Assembly (NCBI RefSeq): GCF_040518285.1
Contig: NZ_CP155449.1
Location: 3,162,001 to 3,226,000 of the forward strand
Reading direction: 5' to 3'
Length of the DNA: 64,000 bases
Origin: Knoellia sp. S7-12
Lineage (GTDB): Bacteria > Actinomycetota > Actinomycetes > Actinomycetales > Dermatophilaceae
Shown here: positions 1 through 7,798 of the stretch, piece after piece
How the letters are laid out: each line of letters starts with the position of its first letter
Position numbering within the stretch: position 1 is the first letter of the stretch
Program-made: the position numbers and the translations under genes
Notes under the pieces: generated by a model
The model's input: the letters and a program-made list of their open reading frames with translations, nothing else
Databases searched by the model: none
What the model was told of the DNA's origin: nothing

Positions 1-395
1 TCGGCGCGCTCGGCGTTGTCAGCGAGCCCTTCGAAAAGCACAGCACCGATGAGGGCGCCCTTGAGCGGACCGGACATCCGCTCCCACTCGATGGGCGGTC
101 CGGCGTGGAGGAAGGTGCCGCGTTCGAGGCCGAGGGCGTCCTTGGCCTGCTTCACGTCGCAGAGCTCGGCTCCAGCCGCCGTCAGGCGTGCGTATGCCGT
201 CGCGTTGGCCTCCGCTCGACGTGCGTCAGCCAGGACGGTGGCGAGGTCCGTCTCGGTTCCTGCCATCGGCGGTTGCCAGTCGGCCTCAGTGACGGTGACG
301 GCCTGACCGCGCAGGGCGTCGGCGAACAGCTGGACACCTGCCGTGGCCACGGAGGGCGATTCGACGCAGAGCAGTCCGTGCAGTGGCTGGTTCAT
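1..395 (-). CDS. DUF1116 protein (AllG/YlbE-like), 5' part only
   Basis: The gene runs off the left edge and about 131 N-terminal residues are visible, from an ATG at 395-393. The segment with LHAGPPIEW followed by MSGPLKGALIGA is the pattern I associate with DUF1116 proteins such as E. coli YlbE/AllG. That family works with FdrA and a DUF2877 protein as oxamate carbamoyltransferase, which phosphorolyses oxalurate to oxamate and carbamoyl phosphate. Its start codon overlaps the fdrA stop by 4 nt (ATGA), so the genes are translationally coupled. The real substrate here may differ, since no allantoin genes are visible. Family call is firm; function is by homology. Confidence 0.85.
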   Translation of the reverse strand, partial: MNQPLHGLLCVESPSVATAGVQLFADALRGQAVTVTEADWQPPMAGTETDLATVLADARRAEANATAYARLTAAGAELCDVKQAKDALGLERGTFLHAGPPIEWERMSGPLKGALIGAVLFEGLADNAERA

Positions 396-1885
396 CGAGC
401 TCCTCCGAGGAACGTCAGGGCGTGGCGGGTGGCATCACGGTTGGAGAGGAAGACGGACGCGCCGGCGCCGGAGAGGGTCTGCGCGGTGGCGGCAAAACCC
501 TGCGGGTCGCCCTTGGTGCCCGTGAGGGACACGACGACCGGCAGCTCCCGGCCGCTGTCGCGCGCGGCACCCTTGGCCGCGCGGATCGCGTCGGCCAGCT
601 CGCCAGCCGGGTCCTGATGGGCGCCGAAGCCGAGGACGAGGTCGAGCAACAGCGCGCCACACGTGGGGTCCTGCGCCTCTGCGGCGATGCGCTCCATCCG
701 CAGTGTCGGGTCGATCATCGGGTGCGCCCGCCCCTGGGTCAGACCGTCGTCGCCGAAGTCGATGACGAGGTGCCCGTCGTGCGTGAGACCTGAGCCGAGG
801 GCCAGATCGTCGCGCAGCGGGATGTTGGACCGGATGTCGCCGAGGGACTCCGCGGCGATGAGCATCGCCTCGTCTGCGAGAGTGCCGCCGCAGAACAGTC
901 CGCGCAGACTGCCCAGCCCTGCGCCGGGCTCAGGATCGCTGTCCGACAACCACTTCGGCCATTCCGGCACGTCGTGTCCCTCTGCCTTGAGCACCGCCTC
1001 GAGAGCGGTGGTGAGGTCGGGCCGACCGGCACCGAGCGTGGCCCAACGGACCGGGAGACCCAGGCCGGCGGCATACGCCTCGAGGTCCGTGAGGACCGCC
1101 TCGTCCGGAGGTTTGGAGACGACGACGATGGAGCTCGTGGCGGGGTCCGCTGCGAGTGCCGCCAGCGCCTGTCGGGTCGACCGTCCACCGACAGCCGCCT
1201 TGAGGTCGCGTCCGCCGACCCCGAGGCAGTGTGAGATGCCCACTCCGGCAGCGTCGAGCAGACACATGATCTGTTGGGCGCCCGTGCCCGACGCGGCGAC
1301 GAGCCCCATCGGGCCTGCCTCGACCACGTTTGCGAAGCCGAGGGCGACTCCCCCGACGACTGCCGTGCCACAGTCCGGGCCCATGATGAGGACATCGACC
1401 GCCGCTGCGGCGTCCTTGAGTCGGACCTCGTCCTCGACGGGGACGTTGTCCGAGAAGAGCATCACCGAGGCGCCAGCACCGATGGCATCAAGAGCCTCGG
1501 TGGTCGCGTACCTGCCCGGCACCGAGATGAGCGCGAGCTCCGCTCCCCCCACCCGAACGGCTCCACTGGTGGTGCGCGGCGCGGGGGCATCGCCGAAGCC
1601 ACCGCTGGGCGCTGCCTTCGCGCTGAGGGCGGCGGCGGCCGCCGCGAGGCCTGCTGCGACGGCGTCCTCGTCGACAGCCCGGATTGCCACTACGAGATCG
1701 TTGGGGCCAGCAGCCTCTGGGATCTCGAACCCCATCCCGCTGAGCACCTCGACGTTGAGCTCGGTCGTCATCGCCACCTGCGCAGCCTCGACCCCCTCGA
1801 CGTCGGCGACCGTGCGAGACACCTGGAGCAGCGTCACGGAGTCGTGGTAGGCGCCTCGACGCAGATCGACGTGGGTAATCGTCAC
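392..1885 (-). CDS. fdrA: FdrA-family protein (AllF-like carbamoyltransferase subunit, succinyl-CoA synthetase fold)
   Basis: A 497-residue protein with the CoA-ligase-like architecture of FdrA: an N-terminal segment with STVADVEGVEAA-like sequence, a DVLIMGPDCGTA loop near residue 170, a Rossmann-type SGTGAQQIMCLLDAAGVG segment and a C-terminal ligase-like half with DLVLGFGAHQDPA. Known FdrA proteins are somewhat longer (about 555 residues in E. coli). The start is GTG at 1885, overlapping the upstream DUF2877 stop as GTGA; the stop overlaps the downstream DUF1116 start. With those two genes it forms the set known as oxamate carbamoyltransferase. I infer that in this locus it releases carbamoyl phosphate from an N-carbamoyl amide, possibly ureidomalonate. 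Confidence 0.88.
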   Translation of the reverse strand: MTITHVDLRRGAYHDSVTLLQVSRTVADVEGVEAAQVAMTTELNVEVLSGMGFEIPEAAGPNDLVVAIRAVDEDAVAAGLAAAAAALSAKAAPSGGFGDAPAPRTTSGAVRVGGAELALISVPGRYATTEALDAIGAGASVMLFSDNVPVEDEVRLKDAAAAVDVLIMGPDCGTAVVGGVALGFANVVEAGPMGLVAASGTGAQQIMCLLDAAGVGISHCLGVGGRDLKAAVGGRSTRQALAALAADPATSSIVVVSKPPDEAVLTDLEAYAAGLGLPVRWATLGAGRPDLTTALEAVLKAEGHDVPEWPKWLSDSDPEPGAGLGSLRGLFCGGTLADEAMLIAAESLGDIRSNIPLRDDLALGSGLTHDGHLVIDFGDDGLTQGRAHPMIDPTLRMERIAAEAQDPTCGALLLDLVLGFGAHQDPAGELADAIRAAKGAARDSGRELPVVVSLTGTKGDPQGFAATAQTLSGAGASVFLSNRDATRHALTFLGGAR

Positions 1886-2589
1886 GACGGGATTCCTTCC
1901 GGTAGAGGGGAATTGGCATGGAGCAACACCTGGTCGATGCCTTCGAGGAGACCTGCCCCCGAGGTGTGGCCGATCGCGAGCACGAGCTCACGAGAGGGGC
2001 CTGCGTCGGTGGACCCGGCGACAGCGTGGGTGACGTGGTCGACAACGGAAGACACGGCATACCCGGCGTGCGCGGCAAGGATGAGGGAAGCCGACAGGCT
2101 TGTCGTGCGCCCCACGGGGATCTCGCCCGGCAGGGCGATGCCGAGGGCGCGGGCTGCGAGAAGCGCGCCGCAGAGGACGTCGTCGGCGCGCGGGGTGAGG
2201 CCCTCGCCGCGACCAAGGTCCGCGAGGAGTGGCTGCCAGTCGAACGGTGTGGCGTTCGGAGATGCGGTCGAGACCCGTCGTGGTCGCCAGGAACGAACGA
2301 TGCGTATGCCGTGTGCCGGCAGGGAGATCTCGTCGCCGCCGACGATGACGACGTCGCCGGGTGCCACTCCCCAGTCACGAGGGCTTGGTTCGGCCAGGCG
2401 GACGGCAGTGGGCAGGACAAGGGCATCGCTCGTGACGACGGAAAGGACGTCGGTGTGGGTGGCGCCCTCATCGGAGAGCGCGAGATAGAGCGCCGTGGGG
2501 AACGCGGCGAGCACGACGGCCGGACGGCATGGACCCGCGACGAGGTCGTGAGTGAGCGGGGAGGCCGCGGCCGGAATCGTGGGAAGCAC
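1882..2589 (-). CDS. DUF2877 protein (AllH/YlbF-like)
   Basis: About 235 residues. The C-terminal half (GLTPRADDVLCGALLAARALG and later IGHTSGAGLLEGI) is typical of DUF2877 proteins, the third component of the FdrA/AllG/AllH set. The frame stays open to 2715, but that would cross the pucR promoter. I choose GTG at 2589 because TAGCGT (2602-2597 on the minus strand) lies exactly 7 nt upstream, the leaderless spacing seen repeatedly in this window. First gene of the leftward operon allH-fdrA-allG and divergent from pucR. Catalytic details cannot be read from the sequence. Confidence 0.82.
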   Translation of the reverse strand: MLPTIPAAASPLTHDLVAGPCRPAVVLAAFPTALYLALSDEGATHTDVLSVVTSDALVLPTAVRLAEPSPRDWGVAPGDVVIVGGDEISLPAHGIRIVRSWRPRRVSTASPNATPFDWQPLLADLGRGEGLTPRADDVLCGALLAARALGIALPGEIPVGRTTSLSASLILAAHAGYAVSSVVDHVTHAVAGSTDAGPSRELVLAIGHTSGAGLLEGIDQVLLHANSPLPEGIPS

Positions 2590-2653
2590 CCTTGGAACGC
2601 TAGTCAGCGTGACTACAGTGGCCGGATGGTAAATGTTGCCAACGATCTTGGCG
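2590..2653. promoter_or_regulatory. Divergent allH/pucR promoter region with inverted TGCCAA sites
   Basis: Rightward promoter: TTGGAA (2592-2597), 16-bp spacer, TACAGT (2614-2619), then ATG at 2626, giving a leaderless pucR mRNA. Leftward promoter: TAGCGT at 2602-2597, 7 nt before the allH GTG. An inverted pair TGCCAA-N5-TTGGCG spans 2637-2653 inside the first codons of pucR. The same half-sites occur upstream of other catabolic operons here, so this is a plausible autoregulatory PucR site. Boxes are seen; the binding protein is inferred. Confidence 0.55.
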
Positions 2654-3972
2654 CTCAGGCTCAGCACTTGCCAGCAGAGGTCACGGTGGAGTCGCTGCAG
2701 CGCGTCGTCGACCACCAGGCTGAGCTGCTACGACGCGAGGACGAGGTCAATCGGATCCTCGTGCAGACCGTCCTCACCGGCGGGTCCCTGGCCGACCTTG
2801 GTGAGGCCCTCGTCGGGTTGTTCCCCGGAGTCACTCTTGTGACGACGACGGATGGCCGCATCGTGACCACGGCGGGGTCGGAGGCCGATCGCGAGACCGT
2901 CATGGCACTCGACTGCTTCGACCGCACCGGACGCCTCATCGTCGAGGACGAGCCGGTCGGCGTGCGTGCCGCCGGTGCAGTGAAGTCCGAACGCACGATG
3001 GTGCGGATCGTCGCCGGCACGTCGGACCACGGGCTGCTCGCGGTGTTCACGCCGGGGAGGGTGCTGACCACGACGGACGTGCACGGTTTGGAGCGAGCAG
3101 CCGCGGTCGCCGCACTGGCGATCACCAAGGAGCAGGCTGTCTCTGCGGTCGAGGGCAAGTACCGCGCGGAGTTCCTGCGCGACACCCTCGTCGGTCGAGT
3201 CGGCGCCTCGGAAGAAGCCATCGCCCACGCCGCATCGTTGGGCTGGACCCTTGATCGCCGCATGGTCGTCGTCGTCGCCGAGACCGATGAGGACGACGCG
3301 CACACCACTCGCGATGGTGACGAACTGCGTTCTCTCCAGGAGCGATTCGTCCGTGCTTGGGTGCAGGCAGTGCGGACCCGGGAGCCCAAGGCGCCGGTCG
3401 CCGGCTTCTCACAGGAGGTCGTCGCACTCCTGCCAGCACCCTGCGTTGGTGACAGTGAGCAGGAGACCGTGATGCGCGCTGTGGGCGAGGTCGTCAAGGT
3501 CGTGCGGGGTGACGGCGGCGGCGGTCGGCGGACGTTCTCGACCGGCGTCTCACGGCCGGTGGACTCCGTGGCCGACATCCCCCGGGCCTATGCCGAGGCA
3601 CTGCGTGCGGTGGCTGTGGGGCGGCAGATGCAGGGCGAGTCGGCGGTCATGCACTTCGACGGGCTCGGCATCTATCGGCTGCTCTCGCTCATCCCCGACA
3701 CAGCCGACCTGCGGGCGTTCGTTGACGAGGCACTGCGTGAACTGGCCACCGATGCGCAGCCGTCCTATGCCGACCTGCGCCAGACGTTGCAGGTGCTGCT
3801 CGACACCAACCTCAACGTCGCCGAGACGGCCCGGGTCCTCTTCTTTCACTACAACACGCTGCGCTATCGCATCACCAAGCTCGAGCAGATGCTCGGACCC
3901 TTCACGAGCGACCCCCAGCTGCGCCTCACCCTGTCACTGGCCCTGCGGATCAGGCAGATGCGCGGGGTCTGA
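2626..3972 (+). CDS. pucR: PucR-family transcriptional regulator
   Basis: 448 residues. The C-terminal segment (roughly residues 385-445) carries the PucR helix-turn-helix pattern: LLDTNLNVAETARVLFFHYN, then TLRYRITKLEQMLG. The N-terminal two thirds form a sensor region with a PucR-like central domain (residues around 180-330). The frame is open from 1918, but ATG 2626 sits 6 nt after a TACAGT -10 box and gives a family-like N-terminus. PucR regulators control purine and other nitrogen-source catabolism, often in response to pathway intermediates. Its position opposite allH-fdrA-allG and upstream of the permease and molybdenum enzyme genes suggests it controls nucleobase breakdown. The effector cannot be read from sequence. 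Confidence 0.9.
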   Translation: MVNVANDLGAQAQHLPAEVTVESLQRVVDHQAELLRREDEVNRILVQTVLTGGSLADLGEALVGLFPGVTLVTTTDGRIVTTAGSEADRETVMALDCFDRTGRLIVEDEPVGVRAAGAVKSERTMVRIVAGTSDHGLLAVFTPGRVLTTTDVHGLERAAAVAALAITKEQAVSAVEGKYRAEFLRDTLVGRVGASEEAIAHAASLGWTLDRRMVVVVAETDEDDAHTTRDGDELRSLQERFVRAWVQAVRTREPKAPVAGFSQEVVALLPAPCVGDSEQETVMRAVGEVVKVVRGDGGGGRRTFSTGVSRPVDSVADIPRAYAEALRAVAVGRQMQGESAVMHFDGLGIYRLLSLIPDTADLRAFVDEALRELATDAQPSYADLRQTLQVLLDTNLNVAETARVLFFHYNTLRYRITKLEQMLGPFTSDPQLRLTLSLALRIRQMRGV

Positions 3973-3994
3973 CCTCGCCCGTCGCCCGTGGGGG

Positions 3995-4038
3995 ATGAGA
4001 GGCCTCTCATCCACGCCTCACCAACCCCTCACACACCT
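3995..4038 (+). promoter_or_regulatory. Composite operator A upstream of the glycosyltransferase operon
   Basis: A perfect 16-bp palindrome ATGAGAGGCCTCTCAT (3995-4010) is followed by direct repeats with 11-bp period: CTCATCC (4006), CTCACCA (4017) and CTCACAC (4028). The last repeat ends about 60 nt before the TTG start at 4099. The same arrangement recurs near 21820 and 25323. Direct repeats of 11 bp are the usual layout for OmpR/PhoB-family response regulators, and such a regulator is encoded at 22539-23207. Assignment to that regulator is inference. Confidence 0.6.
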
Positions 4039-4098
4039 CAAGTGGACTGCTCTTAACGCACCGAACCGGTGCAGTGCCCATGTGGAGAGGAGCCCGAG

Positions 4099-5295
4099 TT
4101 GCGACACCACGACCAGCCGTTCCGCGTCATGCTCTACTCGCACGACTCCGTCGGGCTCGGACACATCCGGCGCAATCTGGCCATCGCGCATGCCCTCGTC
4201 ACGGACTCGCAGGCCCTCAGCGGTCGTCCGGTGACCGGGATCCTGCTCACCGGCGTCGGCCACGAAGCAGACCTCAACGTCCCCGACGGCTTCGACGTCG
4301 TCCTCCTGCCGGGCATCTGCAAGGGCACCGTCGGCTACCAGCCGCGCAACGTCCAGGTCCCCATGGACGACCTCATCGACATCCGTGAGCGCGTCGCCAC
4401 GGGGGTCGTGCAGGGCCTCACCCCCGACCTCATCATCGTCGACCGCCACCCCTATGGCGTCGACGGCGAGCTGCGCGCGGTCCTCGCCCAAACCCGTGCG
4501 AAGCGTCCCGACACCACCATCGTGCTGGGCTTGCGCGAGGTCCTCGATGACCCCGCGACGGTGGCGCGCGAGTGGGCCGCCCTCGGTGACCTCGACGAGT
4601 TGCGCTCGATCTTCGACGAGATCTGGGTCTACGGCGACCCGGCCGTCCACGACGTCCGGTCCACCGGCGAGCTGCCAGCAGAGCTGCACGACCTCGTCCG
4701 CCACACGGGCTACCTCTCGGACGGCCGCCACTGGGTCCCTGAAGAACACCCCACCGAGCAGCCCTATGTCCTGACCATGGTCGGGGGCGGCAGCGACGGA
4801 CACGCGCTCGCGCACGCTGCGGCCCGGGCCACGATGCCCCACGGGCACCGTCACCTCGTCGTCGGCGGTCCGCAGATGCCTGAAGGCGACCTCGCCGACA
4901 TCCGGGCCGTCGCCGCACCGGGGACCTCCATCGTCGCGTCCGTCCCGGACGGGCTCGCGACGATCCGCCGCGCCAGCGCCGTGGTCTCGATGGCGGGCTA
5001 CAACACCGTCTGCGAGGTCATGAGCACCAGCACCCCGGCCCTGCTCGTCCCGCGACAGGCCCCTCGCCTCGAGCAACTCATTCGTGCGCGGGCTCTGGCC
5101 GCCGTCCGTGCATTCGACGTCCTCGAGTCCGACGACCTCACCCCCGGCCGGCTCACCGACTGGATCGCGGGAGCCGTCACGCGCACCCAGGACCGCAGCG
5201 GGATCGACCTCGCCGGACTGACCGGCGTCACCCACCGCGTCGCCACCCTCCAGGGCGCCGACACCGACGAGGAGCCCACCCGTGTCGCCGTCTGA
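4099..5295 (+). CDS. GT-B fold glycosyltransferase (MurG/GT28-like)
   Basis: 398 residues. The N-terminus reads RVMLYSHDSVGLGHIRRNLAIAHAL, the nucleotide-sugar transferase start seen in GT28-like proteins. The C-terminal half has VLTMVGGGSDGHALAHAA (donor-binding glycine loop) and SAVVSMAGYNTVCEVMSTSTPALLVPR, the GT28/MurG-like motif. The frame opens at GTG 4069, but TTG 4099 has a strong Shine-Dalgarno (GGAGAGGAG, 4084-4092) 6 nt away, so I use it. First gene of a six-gene operon with two GT4 enzymes, an ABC exporter and two kinase-like proteins. No signal peptide or membrane segment, so it acts in the cytoplasm. Donor and acceptor are unknown. Confidence 0.82.
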   Translation: MRHHDQPFRVMLYSHDSVGLGHIRRNLAIAHALVTDSQALSGRPVTGILLTGVGHEADLNVPDGFDVVLLPGICKGTVGYQPRNVQVPMDDLIDIRERVATGVVQGLTPDLIIVDRHPYGVDGELRAVLAQTRAKRPDTTIVLGLREVLDDPATVAREWAALGDLDELRSIFDEIWVYGDPAVHDVRSTGELPAELHDLVRHTGYLSDGRHWVPEEHPTEQPYVLTMVGGGSDGHALAHAAARATMPHGHRHLVVGGPQMPEGDLADIRAVAAPGTSIVASVPDGLATIRRASAVVSMAGYNTVCEVMSTSTPALLVPRQAPRLEQLIRARALAAVRAFDVLESDDLTPGRLTDWIAGAVTRTQDRSGIDLAGLTGVTHRVATLQGADTDEEPTRVAV

Positions 5296-6589
5296 GCCAA
5301 CCCTCCCGAGCCACCTCCCAGACCAGCTCACCACCACCCACCCGCGGCCCCCACGCGTCGGCTACGTCCTCAAGGTCTACCCGCGATTCTCGGAGACGTT
5401 CGTCGTCACCGAGATCCTCAGCCGCGAGGCGCAGGGCGAGGACCTCGCAATCTTTGCGCTGCGCCCCACGACCGACGCCCGCTTCCACCCCGAGATCGCC
5501 CGGGTGCAGGCTCCCGTCACGCACCTGCCGAAGCCGGTCAAGCTCACCGACGCCTGGGCCGTGCTGCGCGAGGCGCAGGAGGTGCGACCCGACCTCGGAA
5601 GCCGACTGCCCGGCATACTCGCCCATCTGACGCGTCTCGACCCGACCGAGGCGGTGCAGGGAATCCAACTCGCGCTGCGTGCCTCAGAGCAGGGCATCAC
5701 CCACCTGCACGCCCACTTCGGCTCGATGGCCGCGCGGGTCGCGCGGGTTGCGAGCGCGATCGCAGACATCCCGTACTCCGTGACCACCCACGCCAAGGAC
5801 CTCTTCCACGAGGACGTCGACCCTGCGCTGCTGCACGACGTCCTCCAGCACGCCGACCACGTCGTCGCGATCAGCGAGTACAACGAGGACCACCTCGCCC
5901 GCCGCTTCCCCGACATCGCCGACCGCGTCGTCCTCATCCGCAACGGGCTCGACCTGACGCGCTTCCCGTATGCCGACCCCGCACCACTCGAGGGACCGCT
6001 CAAGGTCGCCGCCGTCGGTCGTCTCGTCGAGAAGAAGGGTTTCACGCACCTCATCGAGGCGGTGCGTGTCCTCGCCGAGCGCACCAGCACCCAGCCCCGG
6101 GTGGAGGTGCGGGTCGCCGGCGACGGCGAGCTCCGCGCCGAGCTCGGCGCCCAGGTCATTGCCGCCGGGCTCACGGGCACGGTCGAGCTGCTGGGTCCGC
6201 GCAGCCAGGACGAGGTGCGCGACCTCCTCACGTGGGCCGACGTCATGGTGGCGCCGTGCATCGTCGGCGCGGACGGCAACGCCGACGGGCTGCCGACCGT
6301 CCTCCTCGAGGCCATGGCCATGGGCGTCCCCGTCATCGCCAGCGACGTCACCGGGATTCCGGAGGCGGTGCAGCACGACGTCACCGGGCTGCTGCTGTCG
6401 GCGAGACGACTCGGCGCGGGTGACGTCGGCGAGCTCGTCGACGCGCTCGAGTCCGTGACCGGTCCCGCCACCCCCTGGGTCGCCATCGCGCGTGCAGCGC
6501 GACGGCTCGTCGCGACCCACTACGACACGACGAACCAGGCCCGGAGCCTGGCCGCCCGCCAGCAGGGTGCCGCCCTGCTGGTGGGCTGA
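5282..6589 (+). CDS. GT4 family glycosyltransferase
   Basis: 435 residues, GTG start overlapping the upstream stop by 14 nt. Typical GT4 features: VGYVLKVYPRFSETFVVTEI near the N-terminus (as in WcaL/AmsK-like exopolysaccharide transferases), ITHLHAHFGSMAARVA, the hinge AVGRLVEKKGFTHLIEAV and the E-x7-E type donor motif in GLPTVLLEAMAMGVPVIASDVTGIPE. The SETF plus HAHF combination resembles colanic-acid-type transferases. It probably adds a sugar to the glycoconjugate made by this operon. Acceptor and linkage cannot be told. Confidence 0.88.
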   Translation: MSPSEPTLPSHLPDQLTTTHPRPPRVGYVLKVYPRFSETFVVTEILSREAQGEDLAIFALRPTTDARFHPEIARVQAPVTHLPKPVKLTDAWAVLREAQEVRPDLGSRLPGILAHLTRLDPTEAVQGIQLALRASEQGITHLHAHFGSMAARVARVASAIADIPYSVTTHAKDLFHEDVDPALLHDVLQHADHVVAISEYNEDHLARRFPDIADRVVLIRNGLDLTRFPYADPAPLEGPLKVAAVGRLVEKKGFTHLIEAVRVLAERTSTQPRVEVRVAGDGELRAELGAQVIAAGLTGTVELLGPRSQDEVRDLLTWADVMVAPCIVGADGNADGLPTVLLEAMAMGVPVIASDVTGIPEAVQHDVTGLLLSARRLGAGDVGELVDALESVTGPATPWVAIARAARRLVATHYDTTNQARSLAARQQGAALLVG

Positions 6590-6601
6590 GAGGAGACCAC
6601 G

Positions 6602-7798
6602 ATGCGCGTCGCGTATCTCACCGCCGACCCCGGCGTCCCCGCGTTCGGCACCAAGGGTGCCTCCGTCCACGTGCAGGAGGTCCTCCGTGCTTTCCTGACC
6701 CGCGGAGACTCCGTCCGGTTGTATGCCGCCCACACCGGCGAGCACGTCCCCTCCGATCTGGTGGACCTCCCGGTCGTCCACGTCCCGGTGGACGGCGGGC
6801 ACGAGGATGCGGCGGGATCACGCGAGGAGCGGACCGCCGGACGCGAGCAGCGTCAGGCCGCAGCGTCCCTCGAGATGGCGGCCCTGGCCATCGCCGCCGG
6901 AGCGGAGCTGGTCTATGAGCGCTACTCCCTCTTCTCGAGTGCTCTCGCGGAGGTCACCGGTGCGCTCGCCATCCCCGGGGTGCTCGAGGTCAACGCCCCC
7001 CTCATCGACGAGCAGGCCATCCACCGGCACCTCGTCGACGCCGACGCCGCGCTGCGCGCCCTTCGGACCCAGGTCCGCGCCGCGACCGTCGTCGCGTGCG
7101 TGTCCGAGCCGGTGGCGGAGTGGGTGCGGCGGCACTGCCCCGACGCGGCATCGAAGGTCCGCGTGACGCCCAACGGCGTCAACACCCACCGCATCAGGCC
7201 ATCCGCGGTGGCCACCGGTGACCCGGTGGTCGTCTTCGTGGGCACCCTCAAGCCGTGGCACGGCGTCGAGGTCCTGCTCGACGCGGCCGCACTCGCCGAG
7301 CAGCCCTGGCAGGTGCGCATCGTCGGCGACGGACCCCAGCGGCCGTCGCTGGTCGAGCAGGCGGAGCGTCTCGGGCTCGACGTGGACTTCCGCGGAGCAG
7401 TCGTCCCCGACGACATCCCCGCCGCTCTCGACGGGGCCGCCGTCGCGGTCGCGCCCTACCCGGTGCTGGACGGTGCCGAGCAGTACTTCTCGCCGCTCAA
7501 GATCTACGAATACGCCTCTGCGGGGCTCCCCGTCGTCGCCTCCGCCGTCGGACAGGTCCCGAGCATCGTCGGAGACGGTGTCACCGGCCTGCTCGTCGAG
7601 CCCTCCGATCCCGGGGCCCTCGCCGCCGCCATCGACACCCTCGTGAGCGACCCGGACCGGGCCCAGGCCTTTGGTCGAGCCGGCCGGGTCGCGGTCGAGA
7701 CCGGGCACTCATGGGACGCGGTCCTGGCCAGGATCCTGACCGGCATACCCCCTGTCGACGAAGCCACGCACGGCCGAACCGGAGGTGCGGCCGCGTGA
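6602..7798 (+). CDS. GT4 family glycosyltransferase
   Basis: 398 residues; ATG start with GAGAGGAG just upstream, 12 nt after the previous stop. N-terminus MRVAYLTADPGVPAFGTKGASVHV has the donor-side glycine region; the central VVFVGTLKPWHGVEVLLDAA and the C-terminal YFSPLKIYEYASAGLPVVASAVGQVPSIV match GT4 enzymes. The Lys/Glu of SPLKIYEYASAG are the expected nucleotide-contacting residues. Its stop overlaps the ABC exporter start (GTGA), so the transfer and export steps are coupled genetically. Substrate unknown. Confidence 0.88.
   Translation: MRVAYLTADPGVPAFGTKGASVHVQEVLRAFLTRGDSVRLYAAHTGEHVPSDLVDLPVVHVPVDGGHEDAAGSREERTAGREQRQAAASLEMAALAIAAGAELVYERYSLFSSALAEVTGALAIPGVLEVNAPLIDEQAIHRHLVDADAALRALRTQVRAATVVACVSEPVAEWVRRHCPDAASKVRVTPNGVNTHRIRPSAVATGDPVVVFVGTLKPWHGVEVLLDAAALAEQPWQVRIVGDGPQRPSLVEQAERLGLDVDFRGAVVPDDIPAALDGAAVAVAPYPVLDGAEQYFSPLKIYEYASAGLPVVASAVGQVPSIVGDGVTGLLVEPSDPGALAAAIDTLVSDPDRAQAFGRAGRVAVETGHSWDAVLARILTGIPPVDEATHGRTGGAAA

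Noticed and set aside
4069..4098. GTG 4069 as start of the first glycosyltransferase
   Set aside because: It would put the GGAGAGGAG Shine-Dalgarno inside the gene and add an atypical Cys-rich N-terminus; TTG 4099 fits the signal and the family.
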